Shown in pieces: positions 18,588 through 30,125 of a stretch of DNA of 64,000 nt. Origin of the DNA: Flavobacteriaceae bacterium LSUCC0859 (GTDB lineage Bacteria; Bacteroidota; Bacteroidia; Flavobacteriales; Flavobacteriaceae). The position numbers and the translations under genes are program-made. The notes beneath the pieces were generated by a model. That model was not told the DNA's origin and did not search any database. It saw only the letters and a program-made list of their open reading frames with translations. Every line of letters begins with the position of its first letter. Position 1 is the first letter of the stretch. The stretch covers positions 332,870-396,869 of the forward strand of contig JAKOGP010000001.1 of assembly GCA_022239325.1 (NCBI GenBank). The letters run 5' to 3'.

Positions 18588-19535
18588 TTAAAAAATAAAT
18601 CTAGGCTTATTGGTGCTGGCTTGGCTACCAAAGTTGTACCGAACCACAGCTTCTAAAGAGCCACTATTAAATAAATCTCTACCCAAAGAGGTAGCCGCTC
18701 TGTCATAGGAAATCCCCACAAACAACTGCTCAGAGGCCTGGTAGCCAACTAAACCACTTAGCGTCGCTTGTAAGCGATAAGAGAGACCCAGAGATAATTT
18801 ATTTTTAAACATAGCAGTAGCAGAAACATCCATTTGTATGGGAGCCCCTTTAACTGCCTTTAATAAAATACTAGGTCTCAATATAAATTCTGGATCTATA
18901 TCTAAAACCAAACCCGACACAAAATAATAATGCATTTTTTCTCTAGCTTCAGAAAAAGAAGAACGATCAAAATGTAAAGTCTCTAGAAAACTTGGAACGG
19001 AAAAACCAATAAAAAAATCATCTTGATAATACAAAATACCGGCACCAATATTAGGAGAAAACCTATTGTCTATATTCCTAGCCAATAGCGGGTCTGAGCC
19101 CAAACTGCTGTCTTGAGTTAGTAGATTATAATTAATGTCTAATAGATGGGCGCTGGCTTTAATTCCAAAATTGACAAATGAGTTCCCGGAAAGGGCAATT
19201 TTATATGAAAAGTCAAGATCAAAATAAGTTTCAGAAGTTGGACCAATTTTATCATTCACAATCCCTATTCCCACACTCAAATTATTCATTTTGATGGGAG
19301 CATTATAACTGATCATTTGAGTTTTTGGTGCTCCTTCTATCCCCATCCATTGCGATCTTAATAGGGCAACTATACTTTTCTCGCCAGATAAGCCTACAAA
19401 AGCAGGGTTATAAGACTGGGTGTTATACATAAACTGTGTATACTTTGCGTCTTCTTGTGCTATAAGCTCACAAGTACAATATAGGCTCAATAAATAATAA
19501 TGAAACAGTAACAGATATAAAAAACCCTTTTTCAT
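18588..19535 (-). CDS. PorP/SprF-family outer-membrane protein (orphan copy 2)
   Basis: A 315-residue paralogue of the gene at 8572. It has a signal peptide, then the family start AKYTQFMYNTQSYNPAFVG and RSQWMGIEGAPKTQ, and a beta-rich body ending with Phe-Ile-Phe. Family members support type IX secretion or surface display. As with the first copy, no adhesin or secretion gene is next to it. It lies upstream of idi on the same strand with a 52-base gap. The protein is quite divergent from copy 1. Confidence 0.9.
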   Translation of the reverse strand: MKKGFLYLLLFHYYLLSLYCTCELIAQEDAKYTQFMYNTQSYNPAFVGLSGEKSIVALLRSQWMGIEGAPKTQMISYNAPIKMNNLSVGIGIVNDKIGPTSETYFDLDFSYKIALSGNSFVNFGIKASAHLLDINYNLLTQDSSLGSDPLLARNIDNRFSPNIGAGILYYQDDFFIGFSVPSFLETLHFDRSSFSEAREKMHYYFVSGLVLDIDPEFILRPSILLKAVKGAPIQMDVSATAMFKNKLSLGLSYRLQATLSGLVGYQASEQLFVGISYDRAATSLGRDLFNSGSLEAVVRYNFGSQASTNKPRFIF

Positions 19536-19798
19536 ATGAAATTTTAAAGGTCATATAGAAAATTAGGGGAGTTATCAGAGATATTTACAAAATATGCCTC
19601 AAAGAGTTTTGAGCTAACTATTTGTATAAACTGTAGGCCTCAAGTAGTGTTGAAAATAGACGCTTAAATCATTTTCACCTCTATTTATTAAATATAACAA
19701 AAAAGTAAGATAAATACTACTAAATAGGTATTATTACATTCAAAGCATAGATATTCTATTAATGATTTTTTGAATAACACCTCTATTACAAACGCTCA

Positions 19799-19817
19799 TA
19801 GAACGAAAATCGTTCTA
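19799..19817. promoter_or_regulatory. Palindromic operator candidate upstream of prfC
   Basis: TAGAACGA-AAA-TCGTTCTA is a perfect 8-bp inverted repeat around three A. It covers the place where the -33 element of the prfC promoter should be, as expected of a repressor or activator site. The regulator is unknown. Confidence 0.55.
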
Positions 19818-19825
19818 ATTTATAG

Positions 19826-19833
19826 TACTTTTG
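19826..19833 (+). promoter_or_regulatory. Candidate -7 box of prfC
   Basis: TACTTTTG fits TAnnTTTG and ends 14 bases before the chosen prfC ATG. The palindrome at 19799-19817 occupies the -33 zone in place of a TTG. Confidence 0.55.
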
Positions 19834-19847
19834 CCAAAATCGAATTC

Positions 19848-21443
19848 ATGAGTTTAGCACAGGAAATAAACAAGAGAAGAACCTTCGGAATTATATCTCA
19901 CCCAGATGCGGGAAAGACAACCTTGACAGAGAAATTACTGTTATTTGGTGGGGCCATTCAGGAAGCGGGAGCGGTAAAGAATAATAAGATTAAGAAAGGA
20001 GCTACCTCAGATTTTATGGAGATTGAGAGACAGCGTGGAATTTCCGTGGCTACCTCTGTGCTAGCTTTTATATACAGAGATAAAAAAATTAACATTCTAG
20101 ACACCCCTGGGCACAAAGATTTTGCAGAAGATACTTTCAGAACACTTACTGCAGTAGATTCTGTAATAGTGGTCATAGATGTAGCTAAAGGGGTAGAGGA
20201 ACAAACTGAAAAGTTAGTAGAAGTTTGTCGCATGAGAAATATTCCCATGCTGGTATTCATTAACAAGCTGGACAGGGAAGGGAAGGACGCCTTTGACCTT
20301 CTAGATGAAGTGGAGCAAAGACTAGGGCTCTCCGTAAGTCCGATGAGTTTTCCAATTGGAATGGGTTATGATTTTAAGGGTATTTATAATATTTATGAAA
20401 GTAATATTAACCTCTTTAGTGGGGATAGTAAAAAGAATATTGAAGACACCATAGCTATTAATGATCTAAACAGCCCTGAACTAGAAAAAATGGTAGGCAC
20501 TAATCAGGCCTTAGAACTTAGAGAAAACCTAGAACTAGTAAGTGGCGTATACCCACCTTTTAACAAGGAAGCTTACTTAAAAGGAGAGCAACAGCCTGTA
20601 TTTTTTGGATCTGCACTTAACAATTTTGGAGTACGAGAACTTCTGGATTGCTTTATAGATATTGCCCCCACACCAAGACCCAAAAAAGCAGAAGAAAGAG
20701 AGGTCTTACCTTCAGAAAAAGAGCTTACAGGATTTGTGTTTAAAATTCATGCGAATATGGATCCAAAGCACAGAGACCGTTTAGCTTTTATAAAAATTGT
20801 CTCTGGGACTTTTGAAAGAAACAAACCCTATTTGCATGTGAGACAAGGCAAAAAACTTAAATTTTCTAGTCCCAATGCATTCTTTGCAGAAAAGAAAGAA
20901 ATTGTAGACATCTCCTATCCTGGAGACATTGTGGGTTTACACGACACAGGGCACTTTAAGATTGGAGACACTCTTACCGAGGGTGAAACACTTCACTACA
21001 AAGGCATTCCTAGTTTTTCACCAGAGCACTTCAGATACATTAATAATGCAGACCCCTTAAAGTCCAAACAACTTTTTAAGGGAATAGACCAACTGATGGA
21101 CGAGGGAGTTGCACAACTATTTACCTTGGAACTAAACGGCAGAAAGATAATAGGAACCGTGGGTGCCCTCCAATATGAAGTCATTCAATACAGATTAGAA
21201 CACGAATACGGTGCCAAATGTTCTTACGAAAACTTCCCAGTATACAAAGCCTGTTGGGTGGTACCAGAAGATAAAAACTCAGAGGAGTTTAAAGAATTTT
21301 CCAGAGTAAAGAGTAAGTTCTTAGCAAAAGACAAAAGAGGCCAATTGGTTTTCCTGGCAGACTCTGCCTTCTCTCTTCAAATGACACAACAAAAATACCC
21401 TAGCGTAAAACTGAGATTTACTTCAGAGGCTAATGATGATTAA
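19848..21443 (+). CDS. prfC: Peptide chain release factor 3
   Basis: RF3 is a translational GTPase that removes RF1 or RF2 from the ribosome after peptide release. The 531-residue product has the P-loop in SHPDAGKTTL, the switch-II DTPGHKDF, and the NKLD motif, with the RF3-specific QRGISVATSV. The longest frame begins at a TTG at 19770. I use the ATG at 19848 (MSLAQEINKRR), which fits the family and lies downstream of the -7 box. A strong terminator follows. Confidence 0.96.
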   Translation: MSLAQEINKRRTFGIISHPDAGKTTLTEKLLLFGGAIQEAGAVKNNKIKKGATSDFMEIERQRGISVATSVLAFIYRDKKINILDTPGHKDFAEDTFRTLTAVDSVIVVIDVAKGVEEQTEKLVEVCRMRNIPMLVFINKLDREGKDAFDLLDEVEQRLGLSVSPMSFPIGMGYDFKGIYNIYESNINLFSGDSKKNIEDTIAINDLNSPELEKMVGTNQALELRENLELVSGVYPPFNKEAYLKGEQQPVFFGSALNNFGVRELLDCFIDIAPTPRPKKAEEREVLPSEKELTGFVFKIHANMDPKHRDRLAFIKIVSGTFERNKPYLHVRQGKKLKFSSPNAFFAEKKEIVDISYPGDIVGLHDTGHFKIGDTLTEGETLHYKGIPSFSPEHFRYINNADPLKSKQLFKGIDQLMDEGVAQLFTLELNGRKIIGTVGALQYEVIQYRLEHEYGAKCSYENFPVYKACWVVPEDKNSEEFKEFSRVKSKFLAKDKRGQLVFLADSAFSLQMTQQKYPSVKLRFTSEANDD

Positions 21444-21468
21444 TTATAAGATACAGTTCTGATTTATC

Positions 21469-21506
21469 AAAAAAAATCCCGAACCATTTCGTTCGGGATT
21501 TTTTTT
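21469..21506. terminator. Bidirectional terminator between prfC and the rpoC operon
   Basis: The 8-bp stem TCCCGAAC / GTTCGGGA (21477-21484 and 21491-21498) is flanked by an A run and a T run. It ends prfC on the plus strand and the long ribosomal/RNA polymerase operon on the minus strand. Confidence 0.93.
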
Positions 21507-21511
21507 GTAGA

Positions 21512-21814
21512 TTAAGCTTCACCAGCCGGTCCAAAATTAATGGGTAGGCTGGGTTGCTCGTAATCTTTAATGGTGCCGTGGGTATTTTCAAAACGCTGCA
21601 CATTGTCGTGCAATGCCTTAAGTAGTTTCTTGGCGTGCTGCGGGGTTAGAATAATCCTGCTCTTCACCTTAGCCTTAGGGGCACCTGGCATGAGACTAAT
21701 AAAGTCTACCACAAACTCAGAAACAGAATGATTTATCACAGCCAGGTTGGAATAGGTTCCCTCTGCTGTTTTCTCATCTAATTCTATGTTAATTTGGTTT
21801 TCCTTATCGCTCAT
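21512..21814 (-). CDS. DUF3467 domain protein
   Basis: A 100-residue protein matching DUF3467: an acidic start, the segment YSNLAVINHSVSEFVVDF, and RIILTPQHAKKLLKALHDN. Function unknown. It is the last gene of the rpoBC operon, 9 bases after rpoC and just before the terminator. This position behind rpoC suggests co-expression with RNA polymerase, but a direct role there is only an inference. Confidence 0.9.
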   Translation of the reverse strand: MSDKENQINIELDEKTAEGTYSNLAVINHSVSEFVVDFISLMPGAPKAKVKSRIILTPQHAKKLLKALHDNVQRFENTHGTIKDYEQPSLPINFGPAGEA

Positions 21815-21823
21815 GGGGTCTTA

Positions 21824-24800
21824 TTAGAATTTTAAAGCCTCTTTTCTGGCTAAAATTTCATCGTACTCTTCTTTTGATCCTACCAATACCTTATCGTAAG
21901 CTCTCATACCAGTACCTGCTGGTATTTTGTGACCTACAATAACGTTCTCCTTCAGACCTTCTAGTCCGTCTACCTTACCGGCTACGGCAGCTTCATTTAA
22001 CACCTTAGTAGTCTCTTGGAAAGAGGCTGCAGAGATAAATGATTTGGTCTGTAAAGAAGCTCTGGTAATTCCTTGTAAGATTGGCGTAGCTGTAGCAGCT
22101 ACCGCGTCTCTTGCAGAAACAACTGCCTTGTCATTACGCTTAAGCAATGAATTCTCATCTCTAAGTGCTCTGGCAGAGACAATCTGACCTGGCTTTAAGT
22201 TTTCAGATTCACCAGCGTCTTCTACTACCTTCATTCCAAAAATACCGTCATTTTCTTTAATGAAGTCATCTTTGTGAATGAGTTGGTTTTCTAAGAAAAT
22301 AGTATCTCCTGGATCTTGAACTCTAACCTTACGCATCATTTGACGTACCACTACTTCAAAGTGCTTGTCATTAATTTTCACCCCTTGTAAACGGTATACT
22401 TCTTGTACCTCATTTACTAAGTACTGCTGTACTGCAGAGGGTCCTTTAATGGCTAGAATATCTTCTGGCGTTATAGAACCATCTGAAAGGGCCATACCTG
22501 CTCTCACATAATCGTTCTCCTGAACTAAGATCTGGTTAGAAAGTTTAACTAGGTACTTTTTAACTTCACCGAGTTTAGACTCTATGATGATCTCGCGGTT
22601 ACCACGCTTAATTTTTCCAAAAGAAACTACACCGTCTATCTCAGAAACTACTGCTGGGTTAGATGGATTTCTAGCTTCAAAGAGTTCTGTTACTCTTGGT
22701 AAACCTCCCGTAATATCTCCTGCTTTAGCAGATTTACGTGGGATTTTCACTAAGATTTTACCCTCTTTAATCTTCTCGTTGTCGTCTACCATAATATGTG
22801 ACCCAACTGGAAGGTTGTAAGAGCGAAGCACTTCTCCTTTGGTATCTTTAATAAGGAGAGTTGGAATGAGTTTTTTGTTTCTAGATTCAGAAATTACTTT
22901 CTCTTGGAAACCTGTCTGCTCATCTATTTCTACCTGGTAAGTAACTCCTTGCTCAATATTTTCGTAAGCAATAGATCCTGTAAATTCAGATACAATAACA
23001 CCGTTATATGGATCCCATGAACAAATCACGTCTCCTTTTTTCACTTTGGCGCCATTCTTAATATATAAGTTAGATCCGTAAGTAATGTTATTGGTACTTA
23101 GGGTAATTCCTGTTTTAGCATCTGACAACTTCACTTCAGAGGTTCTAGAAATAACAATATCTATGTCTTTTCCTTCTGCGTCCTGACCTTTTACTGTTCT
23201 AAGATCCTCAATGTCTGCTATACCGTCAAATTTGGCAACCAATTTGTTGTCCTCAGAAATGTTTCCTGCAATACCCCCAACGTGGAAGGTTCTTAGGGTT
23301 AACTGAGTTCCTGGCTCTCCAATAGATTGGGCGGCTACAACACCTACAGCTTCTCCTCTTTGTACCATTTTATTGGTAGAGAGGTTTCTTCCGTAACACT
23401 TACCACAAATTCCTTTATCTGCCTCACAAGTCAATGGAGAACGCACTTCTATTTTCTCTACTGGAGAGGCTTCTACGCGTTTCACATCTGCTTCTGAAAT
23501 TTCTTGCCCTGCAGACAATAACAATTCTTCATTAAGTGGGTTGTATACATCGTGCAGAGACACTCGTCCTAGGATACGCTCTCCTAAGCTCTCTACCACT
23601 TCTTCGTTTTTCTTTAGAGACTCTACCTCAATACCTCTTAGTGTACCACAATCTTCTGTGTTAATGATCACGTCTTGAGATACGTCTACCAATCTACGGG
23701 TTAAGTAACCAGCATCGGCCGTTTTAAGGGCTGTATCGGCGAGTCCTTTACGAGCACCGTGGGTAGAAATAAAGTATTCTAAAATTGATAGTCCTTCCTT
23801 AAAGTTGGATAGGATTGGGTTTTCAATAATCTCCCCACCACCGGCAGTAGATTTTTTAGGCTTGGCCATCAGACCACGCATTCCTGTTAACTGACGAATT
23901 TGCTCTTTAGAACCCCTGGCTCCAGAATCTAGCATCATGTAAACAGAGTTAAACCCTTGCTGGTCTTCTCTAATACGTTTCATGGCCAATTCTGTAAGCA
24001 TGGCGTTGGTAGAGGTCCAAACGTCAATCACCTGATTGTACCTTTCGTTATTGGTAATGAGACCCATATTGTAGTTGGTCATAATACCTTCTACTTGTCC
24101 ATTGGCCTCTGCAATCATCTGGTGCTTCTCTGGTGGGATAATAATATCTCCTAAGCTAAAGGACAGTCCTCCTTTAAAGGCGAACTCATACCCCATAGTC
24201 TTTATTTTATCTAAGAAGTCTGCTGTTACTGGAACAGAAGTCACACTTAAAATATCACCAATAATATCTCTTAAAGATTTTTTGTTCAGTACCTGGTTCA
24301 CATAACCAGCTGCCTCTGGAACTACCATATTAAATAAGACCCTTCCTACAGTAGTCTTAATAATTTGGTACACCAACTCACCTTCTTCATTAAAATCTTT
24401 GGCTCTTACTTTTATTCCTGCGTTTAAGGCTACTTTACCTTCGTTAAAGGCAATCACTACCTCTTCTGAAGAATAAAAAGTAAGTCCTTCTCCTTTTACA
24501 GGAACCTCAGGTGTAGAAACGCGCTCTTTAGTCATATAATACAGACCCAAGACCATATCCTGAGAAGGTACCGTTACCGGAGAACCGTTTGCTGGGTTTA
24601 AGATATTGTGAGAAGCCAACATTAACAATTGGGCCTCCAAAATAGCTTCTGGACCCAATGGCAAGTGAACCGCCATCTGATCTCCATCAAAATCTGCGTT
24701 AAAGGCAGTACACACCAAGGGGTGTAAACGAATGGCTTTTCCTTCTATTAATTTTGGTTGGAAGGCTTGTATTCCCAAACGGTGAAGAGTTGGGGCCCTG

Positions 24801-26122
24801 TTTAGTAATACAGGGTGACCTTTAAGTACATTCTCAAGAATGTCCCAAACCACCGGCTCTTTTTTATCTATGATTTTCTTGGCAGATTTAACCGTTTTTA
24901 CAATCCCGCGCTCAATGAGCTTACGGATTACAAATGGCTTGTATAGCTCTGCAGCCATATCTTTTGGCAAACCACACTCAAATAATTTCATTTCTGGCCC
25001 AACCACAATTACCGAACGGGCAGAGTAATCTACACGTTTACCCAATAGGTTTTGACGGAAACGCCCTTGCTTTCCTTTTAAAGAATCCGAAAGCGATTTA
25101 AGAGGTCTGTTAGACTCCGTTTTAACAGCAGAAGCCTTACGGGTGTTGTCAAATAAAGAATCTACAGATTCCTGAAGCATACGCTTCTCGTTTCTCAAGA
25201 TCACCTCAGGGGCTTTAATTTCCACCAAACGCTTTAAACGGTTGTTACGGATAATTACCCTACGGTATAAGTCATTGAGATCAGAGGTGGCAAAACGACC
25301 CCCGTCTAGCGGCACTAAAGGTCTTAGTTCTGGCGGAATAACAGGGATCACTTTCATGATCATCCACTCTGGCTTGTTTTCTCTATTTTCTTGAGACTCT
25401 CTCAGAGACTCTACCACCTGAAGGCGTTTTAAGGCCTCCATTTTACGCTGCTTAGAAGTTTCTGTGTTGGCCTTGTGTCTAAGCTCATAAGAAAGGCTAT
25501 CTAAGTCTAGACGAGACAAGATGTCTATCAAACACTCTGCCCCCATCTTAGCGATAAACTTGTTAGGGTCTGAGTCATCTAAATATTGGTTTTCTACCGG
25601 AATAGACTCTAAAATATTGAGATATTCTTCTTCCGTTAAGAAATCCATCTTCTGGAGTTCTTCCCCTTCTGGTCCTTTGGCAATACCAGCTTGTATAACT
25701 ACATAGCGCTCGTAGTATATAATCATGTCTAATTTCTTAGACGGCAAACCTAAAAGGTATCCTATTTTGTTTGGGAGAGAACGGAAATACCAGATGTGTG
25801 CTACAGGAACCACCAAATTAATGTGTCCTACTCGGTCTCTACGTACTTTTTTCTCTGTAACCTCTACCCCACAACGGTCACATACAATACCGCGGTAACG
25901 TATTCTTTTGTACTTACCACAGGCACATTCGTAGTCCTTGACAGGGCCAAAAATACGCTCACAGAAAAGTCCGTCACGCTCTGGCTTGTGGGTTCTGTAG
26001 TTAATGGTTTCAGGCTTTAAAACTTCTCCTCTAGAAGCGCTCAGAATAGATTCTGGAGACGCCAGTCCAATGGAAATTTTATCAAACCTTTTAACAGTGT
26101 TATTATCTTTTTGTCTAGCCAT
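21824..26122 (-). CDS. rpoC: DNA-directed RNA polymerase subunit beta'
   Basis: The 1432-residue beta' subunit. The N-terminal zinc finger is visible as CACGK and CDRCGVE near residues 65-90. The catalytic [12 protein letters not shown] lies near residue 475 and the second zinc site as [14 protein letters not shown] near residue 900. The bridge and trigger regions are continuous with no break. It is 61 bases downstream of rpoB in the same operon. Confidence 0.98.
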   Translation of the reverse strand: MARQKDNNTVKRFDKISIGLASPESILSASRGEVLKPETINYRTHKPERDGLFCERIFGPVKDYECACGKYKRIRYRGIVCDRCGVEVTEKKVRRDRVGHINLVVPVAHIWYFRSLPNKIGYLLGLPSKKLDMIIYYERYVVIQAGIAKGPEGEELQKMDFLTEEEYLNILESIPVENQYLDDSDPNKFIAKMGAECLIDILSRLDLDSLSYELRHKANTETSKQRKMEALKRLQVVESLRESQENRENKPEWMIMKVIPVIPPELRPLVPLDGGRFATSDLNDLYRRVIIRNNRLKRLVEIKAPEVILRNEKRMLQESVDSLFDNTRKASAVKTESNRPLKSLSDSLKGKQGRFRQNLLGKRVDYSARSVIVVGPEMKLFECGLPKDMAAELYKPFVIRKLIERGIVKTVKSAKKIIDKKEPVVWDILENVLKGHPVLLNRAPTLHRLGIQAFQPKLIEGKAIRLHPLVCTAFNADFDGDQMAVHLPLGPEAILEAQLLMLASHNILNPANGSPVTVPSQDMVLGLYYMTKERVSTPEVPVKGEGLTFYSSEEVVIAFNEGKVALNAGIKVRAKDFNEEGELVYQIIKTTVGRVLFNMVVPEAAGYVNQVLNKKSLRDIIGDILSVTSVPVTADFLDKIKTMGYEFAFKGGLSFSLGDIIIPPEKHQMIAEANGQVEGIMTNYNMGLITNNERYNQVIDVWTSTNAMLTELAMKRIREDQQGFNSVYMMLDSGARGSKEQIRQLTGMRGLMAKPKKSTAGGGEIIENPILSNFKEGLSILEYFISTHGARKGLADTALKTADAGYLTRRLVDVSQDVIINTEDCGTLRGIEVESLKKNEEVVESLGERILGRVSLHDVYNPLNEELLLSAGQEISEADVKRVEASPVEKIEVRSPLTCEADKGICGKCYGRNLSTNKMVQRGEAVGVVAAQSIGEPGTQLTLRTFHVGGIAGNISEDNKLVAKFDGIADIEDLRTVKGQDAEGKDIDIVISRTSEVKLSDAKTGITLSTNNITYGSNLYIKNGAKVKKGDVICSWDPYNGVIVSEFTGSIAYENIEQGVTYQVEIDEQTGFQEKVISESRNKKLIPTLLIKDTKGEVLRSYNLPVGSHIMVDDNEKIKEGKILVKIPRKSAKAGDITGGLPRVTELFEARNPSNPAVVSEIDGVVSFGKIKRGNREIIIESKLGEVKKYLVKLSNQILVQENDYVRAGMALSDGSITPEDILAIKGPSAVQQYLVNEVQEVYRLQGVKINDKHFEVVVRQMMRKVRVQDPGDTIFLENQLIHKDDFIKENDGIFGMKVVEDAGESENLKPGQIVSARALRDENSLLKRNDKAVVSARDAVAATATPILQGITRASLQTKSFISAASFQETTKVLNEAAVAGKVDGLEGLKENVIVGHKIPAGTGMRAYDKVLVGSKEEYDEILARKEALKF

Positions 26123-26183
26123 AACAATATGGTGCTACTAATTAAAAATGTGTATTAACAATAATCCTCAAGAATGTATCTTG

Positions 26184-29100
26184 TTACTCCTCCAATCTAA
26201 TGTCCAAACCTAATCCCTTAAGTTCGTGCATAAGTACATTGAAAGACTCTGGCAATCCTGGCTCTGGCATGGTTTCTCCTTTTACGATAGACTCGTAGGT
26301 CTTAGCCCTACCAATCACGTCGTCAGATTTTACCGTGAGGATCTCTCTCAGTGTGGCAGAAGCTCCATAGGCCTCAAGTGCCCATACTTCCATCTCACCG
26401 AAACGCTGCCCTCCAAACTGTGCCTTACCACCAAGTGGCTGCTGTGTAATAAGAGAGTATGGTCCAATAGAACGCGCGTGCATTTTATCGTCTACCATAT
26501 GCCCTAATTTAAGCATGTATATGACCCCAACTGTAGCTGGCTGATCAAATCTTTGACCCGTACCCCCATCGTAGAGGTAAGTATGGCCAAACTGTGGAAT
26601 TCCTGCCTGCTCCGTGTATGCGTTAATTTGTTCTATACTCGCTCCGTCAAAAATTGGCGTGGCGTATTTGTTACCCAATTTTAAACCAGCCCAACCTAGA
26701 ACAGTTTCATAGATCTGACCAATATTCATACGAGAAGGTACCCCTAATGGGTTTAACACGATGTCTACCGGTGTTCCGTCTTCTAAGAAAGGCATGTCTT
26801 CATGACGTACAATTCTAGAGACAATACCTTTGTTTCCGTGACGTCCCGCCATTTTATCTCCAACTTTCAGTTTACGTTTCTTGGCTACGTATACCTTAGC
26901 CAATTTCATAATACCTGCTGGCAGCTCATCCCCCACTGAAATGGTAAACTTATCTCTTCTCAGGTTTCCTTGAAGGTCATTGAGTTTAATCTTGTAGTTG
27001 TGTAATAAGTCTGCTATAGAACTGTTGGTGGTCTTGTCTGTAGTCCAGCTTCCGCCTACTAGGTGGGCAAAGTCGTCTACAGAGTTTAACATTTTTAAGC
27101 TGTACTTCTTACCTTTTGGCAATACTTCTTCTCCCAAGTCATTTAAAACACCCTGAGATGTTTTTCCATTGACCAATGAGAATAACTTTTCTACCAAAAT
27201 ATCCTTGAGCTGTTGGAATTTCACTTCGTAGTCCAGCTCTAGCTTGTTAATAGCCTCTTTATCTTCAGAGCGCTTGCGCTTGTCTTTTACAGATCTCGAG
27301 AACAACTTCTTATCTATCACAACCCCTCTTAATGACGGAGATGCTTTTAAAGAAGCGTCTTTTACGTCTCCTGCTTTGTCCCCAAAGATGGCACGTAATA
27401 ATTTCTCTTCTGGTGTAGGATCTGATTCTCCTTTTGGTGTGATTTTACCAATCAAAATATCGCCAGGTTTCACCTCGGCTCCAATTCTGATCATTCCATT
27501 TTCATCCAAGTCTTTGGTAGCCTCTTCTGAAACATTTGGAATATCATTGGTGAGCTCTTCAGCCCCCAATTTGGTATCTCTTACCTCTAAGGAGTATTCG
27601 TCTACGTGAATAGAAGTAAAAATATCTTCTCTTACTACTTTTTCAGAAATTACAATCGCGTCTTCAAAGTTGTAACCCTTCCATGGCATAAATGCCACTT
27701 TAAGGTTTCTACCCAAGGCCAATTCCCCATTTTGAGTAGCATAACCTTCACACAATACCTGACCTTTAACTACCTTATCTCCTTTTTTAACAATAGGCTT
27801 GAGGTTAATAGAAGTCCCTTGGTTGGTTTTTCTAAACTTCACTAAGTCATAGGTCTTAGAGTCTTCTTCAAAACTCACCAACTTATCGTGCTCAGAACGC
27901 TTGTATTTTATCGTTATTTTTTGAGCGTCTACATATTCAATTACTCCTTCACCCTCTGCATTGATAAGAACTCTAGAGTCTGCAGCAACCTGCTTTTCTA
28001 AACCAGTTCCCACAATTGGAGATTCAGGTCTAAGCAATGGTACCGCCTGACGCATCATGTTAGATCCCATCAGGGCACGGTTGGCGTCATCATGCTCCAA
28101 GAATGGAATTAAAGAAGCAGAGATAGAAGCAATCTGGTTAGGAGCCACATCTGTATAGTGTACCTCAGAAGGGTCTACCACAGGGAAATCTCCCTCTTCT
28201 CTGGCAATGACCTTATCTGCGTCTATGGTACCGTCTTTTTTCTGTACAATGTTGGCCTGAGCAATTTTCATGCCTTCCTCCTCTTCTGCACTTAGGTACT
28301 GGTATTCTGCGGTGTCTACCTTTCCTTTAGTTACTTTTCTATATGGAGTCTCTAAGAAGCCCATCTGGTTTACCTTGGCATATACAGCCAAAGATGAAAT
28401 AAGACCAATGTTAGGTCCTTCAGGAGTTTCAATAGGACACAATCTTCCGTAGTGTGTATAATGCACATCACGTACCTCAAATCCGGCACGCTCTCTAGAA
28501 AGACCTCCTGGCCCAAGGGCCGATAACCTCCTCTTATGCGTGATCTCTGCCAATGGATTGGTTTGATCCATAAACTGAGACAGCTGGTTGGTTCCAAAGA
28601 AAGAGTTAATCACAGAAGACAAAGTCTTCGCATTAATCAAATCTATTGGAGTAAATACCTCGTTGTCTCTCACATTCATTCGCTCTCTGATGGTTCTGGC
28701 CATTCTGGCAAGACCTACACCAAATTGCTGTGATAACTGCTCTCCAACCGTACGAACACGTCTGTTAGAAAGGTGGTCAATATCATCAATTTCTTCTTTT
28801 GAGTTTATAAGCTCAATTAAGTATTTAATAATGGTAATGATATCTTCTTTGGTAAGCACCTGCTTGTCCATTCCAATATCAAGACCTAGTTTTTTATTCA
28901 TTCTGTAACGACCTACGTCTCCAAGGTTGTAACGCTGGTCTGAAAAGAATAATTTATCTATGATACCTCTAGCCGTTTCTTCATCTGGCGGCTCTGCATT
29001 ACGAAGTTGTCTGTAGATATGTTCTACCGCTTCTTTTTCAGAGTTGGTAGGATCTTTTTGTAGTGTATTGTGAATGATAGAATAGTCAGAGGCTCCTGTG

Positions 29101-29993
29101 CTTTCTTTGTGAAGTAAGATGGTTTTTACATCTGCCTCCATAATTTCTGCAATGTGCTCCTTTTCAAGAACGGTATCTCTGTCTAAGATAATTTCATTTC
29201 TTTCAATAGAAACTACCTCACCAGTGTCTTCATCTACGAAGTCTTCATGCCAAGTATTTAATACCCTAGCCGCTAACTTTCTGCCTAATACTTTTTTAAG
29301 TCCAGCATTAGAAACCTTAACTTCCTCTGAGAGATCAAAGATTTCTAAAATGTCTTTGTCGCTTTCAAACCCAATGGCTCTAAACAAAGTGGTTACTGGT
29401 AATTTTTTCTTTCTATCAATGTATGCGTACATCACGCCATTGATATCGGTAGCAAACTCTATCCAAGACCCTTTGAAAGGAATTACTCTGGCAGAGTATA
29501 ATTTAGTACCGTTTGCGTGGAAAGATTGCCCAAAGAACACCCCTGGAGAACGGTGTAACTGAGACACAACCACACGCTCTGCTCCATTGATCACAAAAGT
29601 CCCACTGGGAGTCATGTAAGGAATAGTTCCTAAATATACATCCTGTACAATGGTCTCAAAATCTTCGTGCTCTGGATCTGTACAGTACAACTTAAGTCTG
29701 GCTTTTAAAGGCACACTGTAAGTTAAACCTCTTTCAATACACTCTTGGATAGAATATCTAGGTGGATCTATGAAATAGTCAAGAAATTCTAAAACGAATT
29801 GATTTCTGGTATCTGTAATTGGAAAGTTTTCCATGAAGGTGTTGTACAATCCTTCATTGCCCCTCTCGTCAGATTTAGTTTCTAATTGGAAAAAATCCTG
29901 AAACGATTTAATCTGAATGTCTAAGAAATCCGGGTAGTTCGGAATGTTCTTAGTGGATGCAAAATTTATTCTCTCAGTCTGATTTGTGAACAT
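26184..29993 (-). CDS. rpoB: DNA-directed RNA polymerase subunit beta
   Basis: The 1269-residue beta subunit of RNA polymerase. The rifampicin-pocket region reads [19 protein letters not shown] followed by [12 protein letters not shown], with wild-type residues by eye. The C-terminal switch region ([19 protein letters not shown]) is intact. A TTG directly precedes the ATG in frame; I use the ATG at 29993 ([11 protein letters not shown]). It is separated from rplL by a 132-base gap holding a terminator-like hairpin, so its level may be tuned relative to the ribosomal proteins. Confidence 0.98.
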   Translation of the reverse strand: MFTNQTERINFASTKNIPNYPDFLDIQIKSFQDFFQLETKSDERGNEGLYNTFMENFPITDTRNQFVLEFLDYFIDPPRYSIQECIERGLTYSVPLKARLKLYCTDPEHEDFETIVQDVYLGTIPYMTPSGTFVINGAERVVVSQLHRSPGVFFGQSFHANGTKLYSARVIPFKGSWIEFATDINGVMYAYIDRKKKLPVTTLFRAIGFESDKDILEIFDLSEEVKVSNAGLKKVLGRKLAARVLNTWHEDFVDEDTGEVVSIERNEIILDRDTVLEKEHIAEIMEADVKTILLHKESTGASDYSIIHNTLQKDPTNSEKEAVEHIYRQLRNAEPPDEETARGIIDKLFFSDQRYNLGDVGRYRMNKKLGLDIGMDKQVLTKEDIITIIKYLIELINSKEEIDDIDHLSNRRVRTVGEQLSQQFGVGLARMARTIRERMNVRDNEVFTPIDLINAKTLSSVINSFFGTNQLSQFMDQTNPLAEITHKRRLSALGPGGLSRERAGFEVRDVHYTHYGRLCPIETPEGPNIGLISSLAVYAKVNQMGFLETPYRKVTKGKVDTAEYQYLSAEEEEGMKIAQANIVQKKDGTIDADKVIAREEGDFPVVDPSEVHYTDVAPNQIASISASLIPFLEHDDANRALMGSNMMRQAVPLLRPESPIVGTGLEKQVAADSRVLINAEGEGVIEYVDAQKITIKYKRSEHDKLVSFEEDSKTYDLVKFRKTNQGTSINLKPIVKKGDKVVKGQVLCEGYATQNGELALGRNLKVAFMPWKGYNFEDAIVISEKVVREDIFTSIHVDEYSLEVRDTKLGAEELTNDIPNVSEEATKDLDENGMIRIGAEVKPGDILIGKITPKGESDPTPEEKLLRAIFGDKAGDVKDASLKASPSLRGVVIDKKLFSRSVKDKRKRSEDKEAINKLELDYEVKFQQLKDILVEKLFSLVNGKTSQGVLNDLGEEVLPKGKKYSLKMLNSVDDFAHLVGGSWTTDKTTNSSIADLLHNYKIKLNDLQGNLRRDKFTISVGDELPAGIMKLAKVYVAKKRKLKVGDKMAGRHGNKGIVSRIVRHEDMPFLEDGTPVDIVLNPLGVPSRMNIGQIYETVLGWAGLKLGNKYATPIFDGASIEQINAYTEQAGIPQFGHTYLYDGGTGQRFDQPATVGVIYMLKLGHMVDDKMHARSIGPYSLITQQPLGGKAQFGGQRFGEMEVWALEAYGASATLREILTVKSDDVIGRAKTYESIVKGETMPEPGLPESFNVLMHELKGLGLDIRLEE

Positions 29994-30030
29994 CAATAGA
30001 CAAATTTTTGAATGTGAATACTATGCGTGG

Positions 30031-30042
30031 GTGGTATACCAC
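30031..30042. other. Perfect 12-bp palindrome in the rpoB leader
   Basis: GTGGTATACCAC lies 38 bases before the rpoB ATG and 17 bases after the attenuator T run. It may be an RNA hairpin or a protein-binding site; no T run follows it. Confidence 0.4.
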
Positions 30043-30058
30043 TTGATATACCTTATAT

Positions 30059-30102
30059 AAAAAGGCTTAGGTCTAGCCACAAAAAGTGGAAAGACCTAAA
30101 CC
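30059..30102 (-). terminator. Attenuator-like terminator between rplL and rpoB
   Basis: On the minus strand an 11-bp stem (GGTTTAGGTCT / AGACCTAAGCC, one G-U) continues inward as CCAC / GTGG around five T, and is followed by five T. It lies 23 bases after the rplL stop. E. coli has a partial terminator at the same place, which lowers rpoBC transcription relative to rplJL. The same role is inferred here. Confidence 0.8.
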
Positions 30103-30125
30103 AATAGTGCTATTGTTGTATGCTA

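Larger units (their letters stand above)
19536..19847. other. 312-base divergent intergenic region
   Basis: AT-rich gap between PorP/SprF copy 2 (minus) and prfC (plus). No gene remnant was found. It contains a 6-bp inverted repeat CTCAAA / TTTGAG at 19598-19613, an 8-bp inverted repeat at 19799-19817 and a prfC -7 box at 19826-19833. Confidence 0.7.

Noticed and set aside
27244-27609. 121-codon open frame on the plus strand inside rpoB
   Set aside because: It is antisense to the conserved rpoB sequence, with Ser/Leu-rich composition typical of a shadow frame, and has no promoter.
29119-29562. 147-codon open frame antisense to rpoB
   Set aside because: Same reason: the minus-strand frame is certain RNA polymerase sequence and this one has no known motif.
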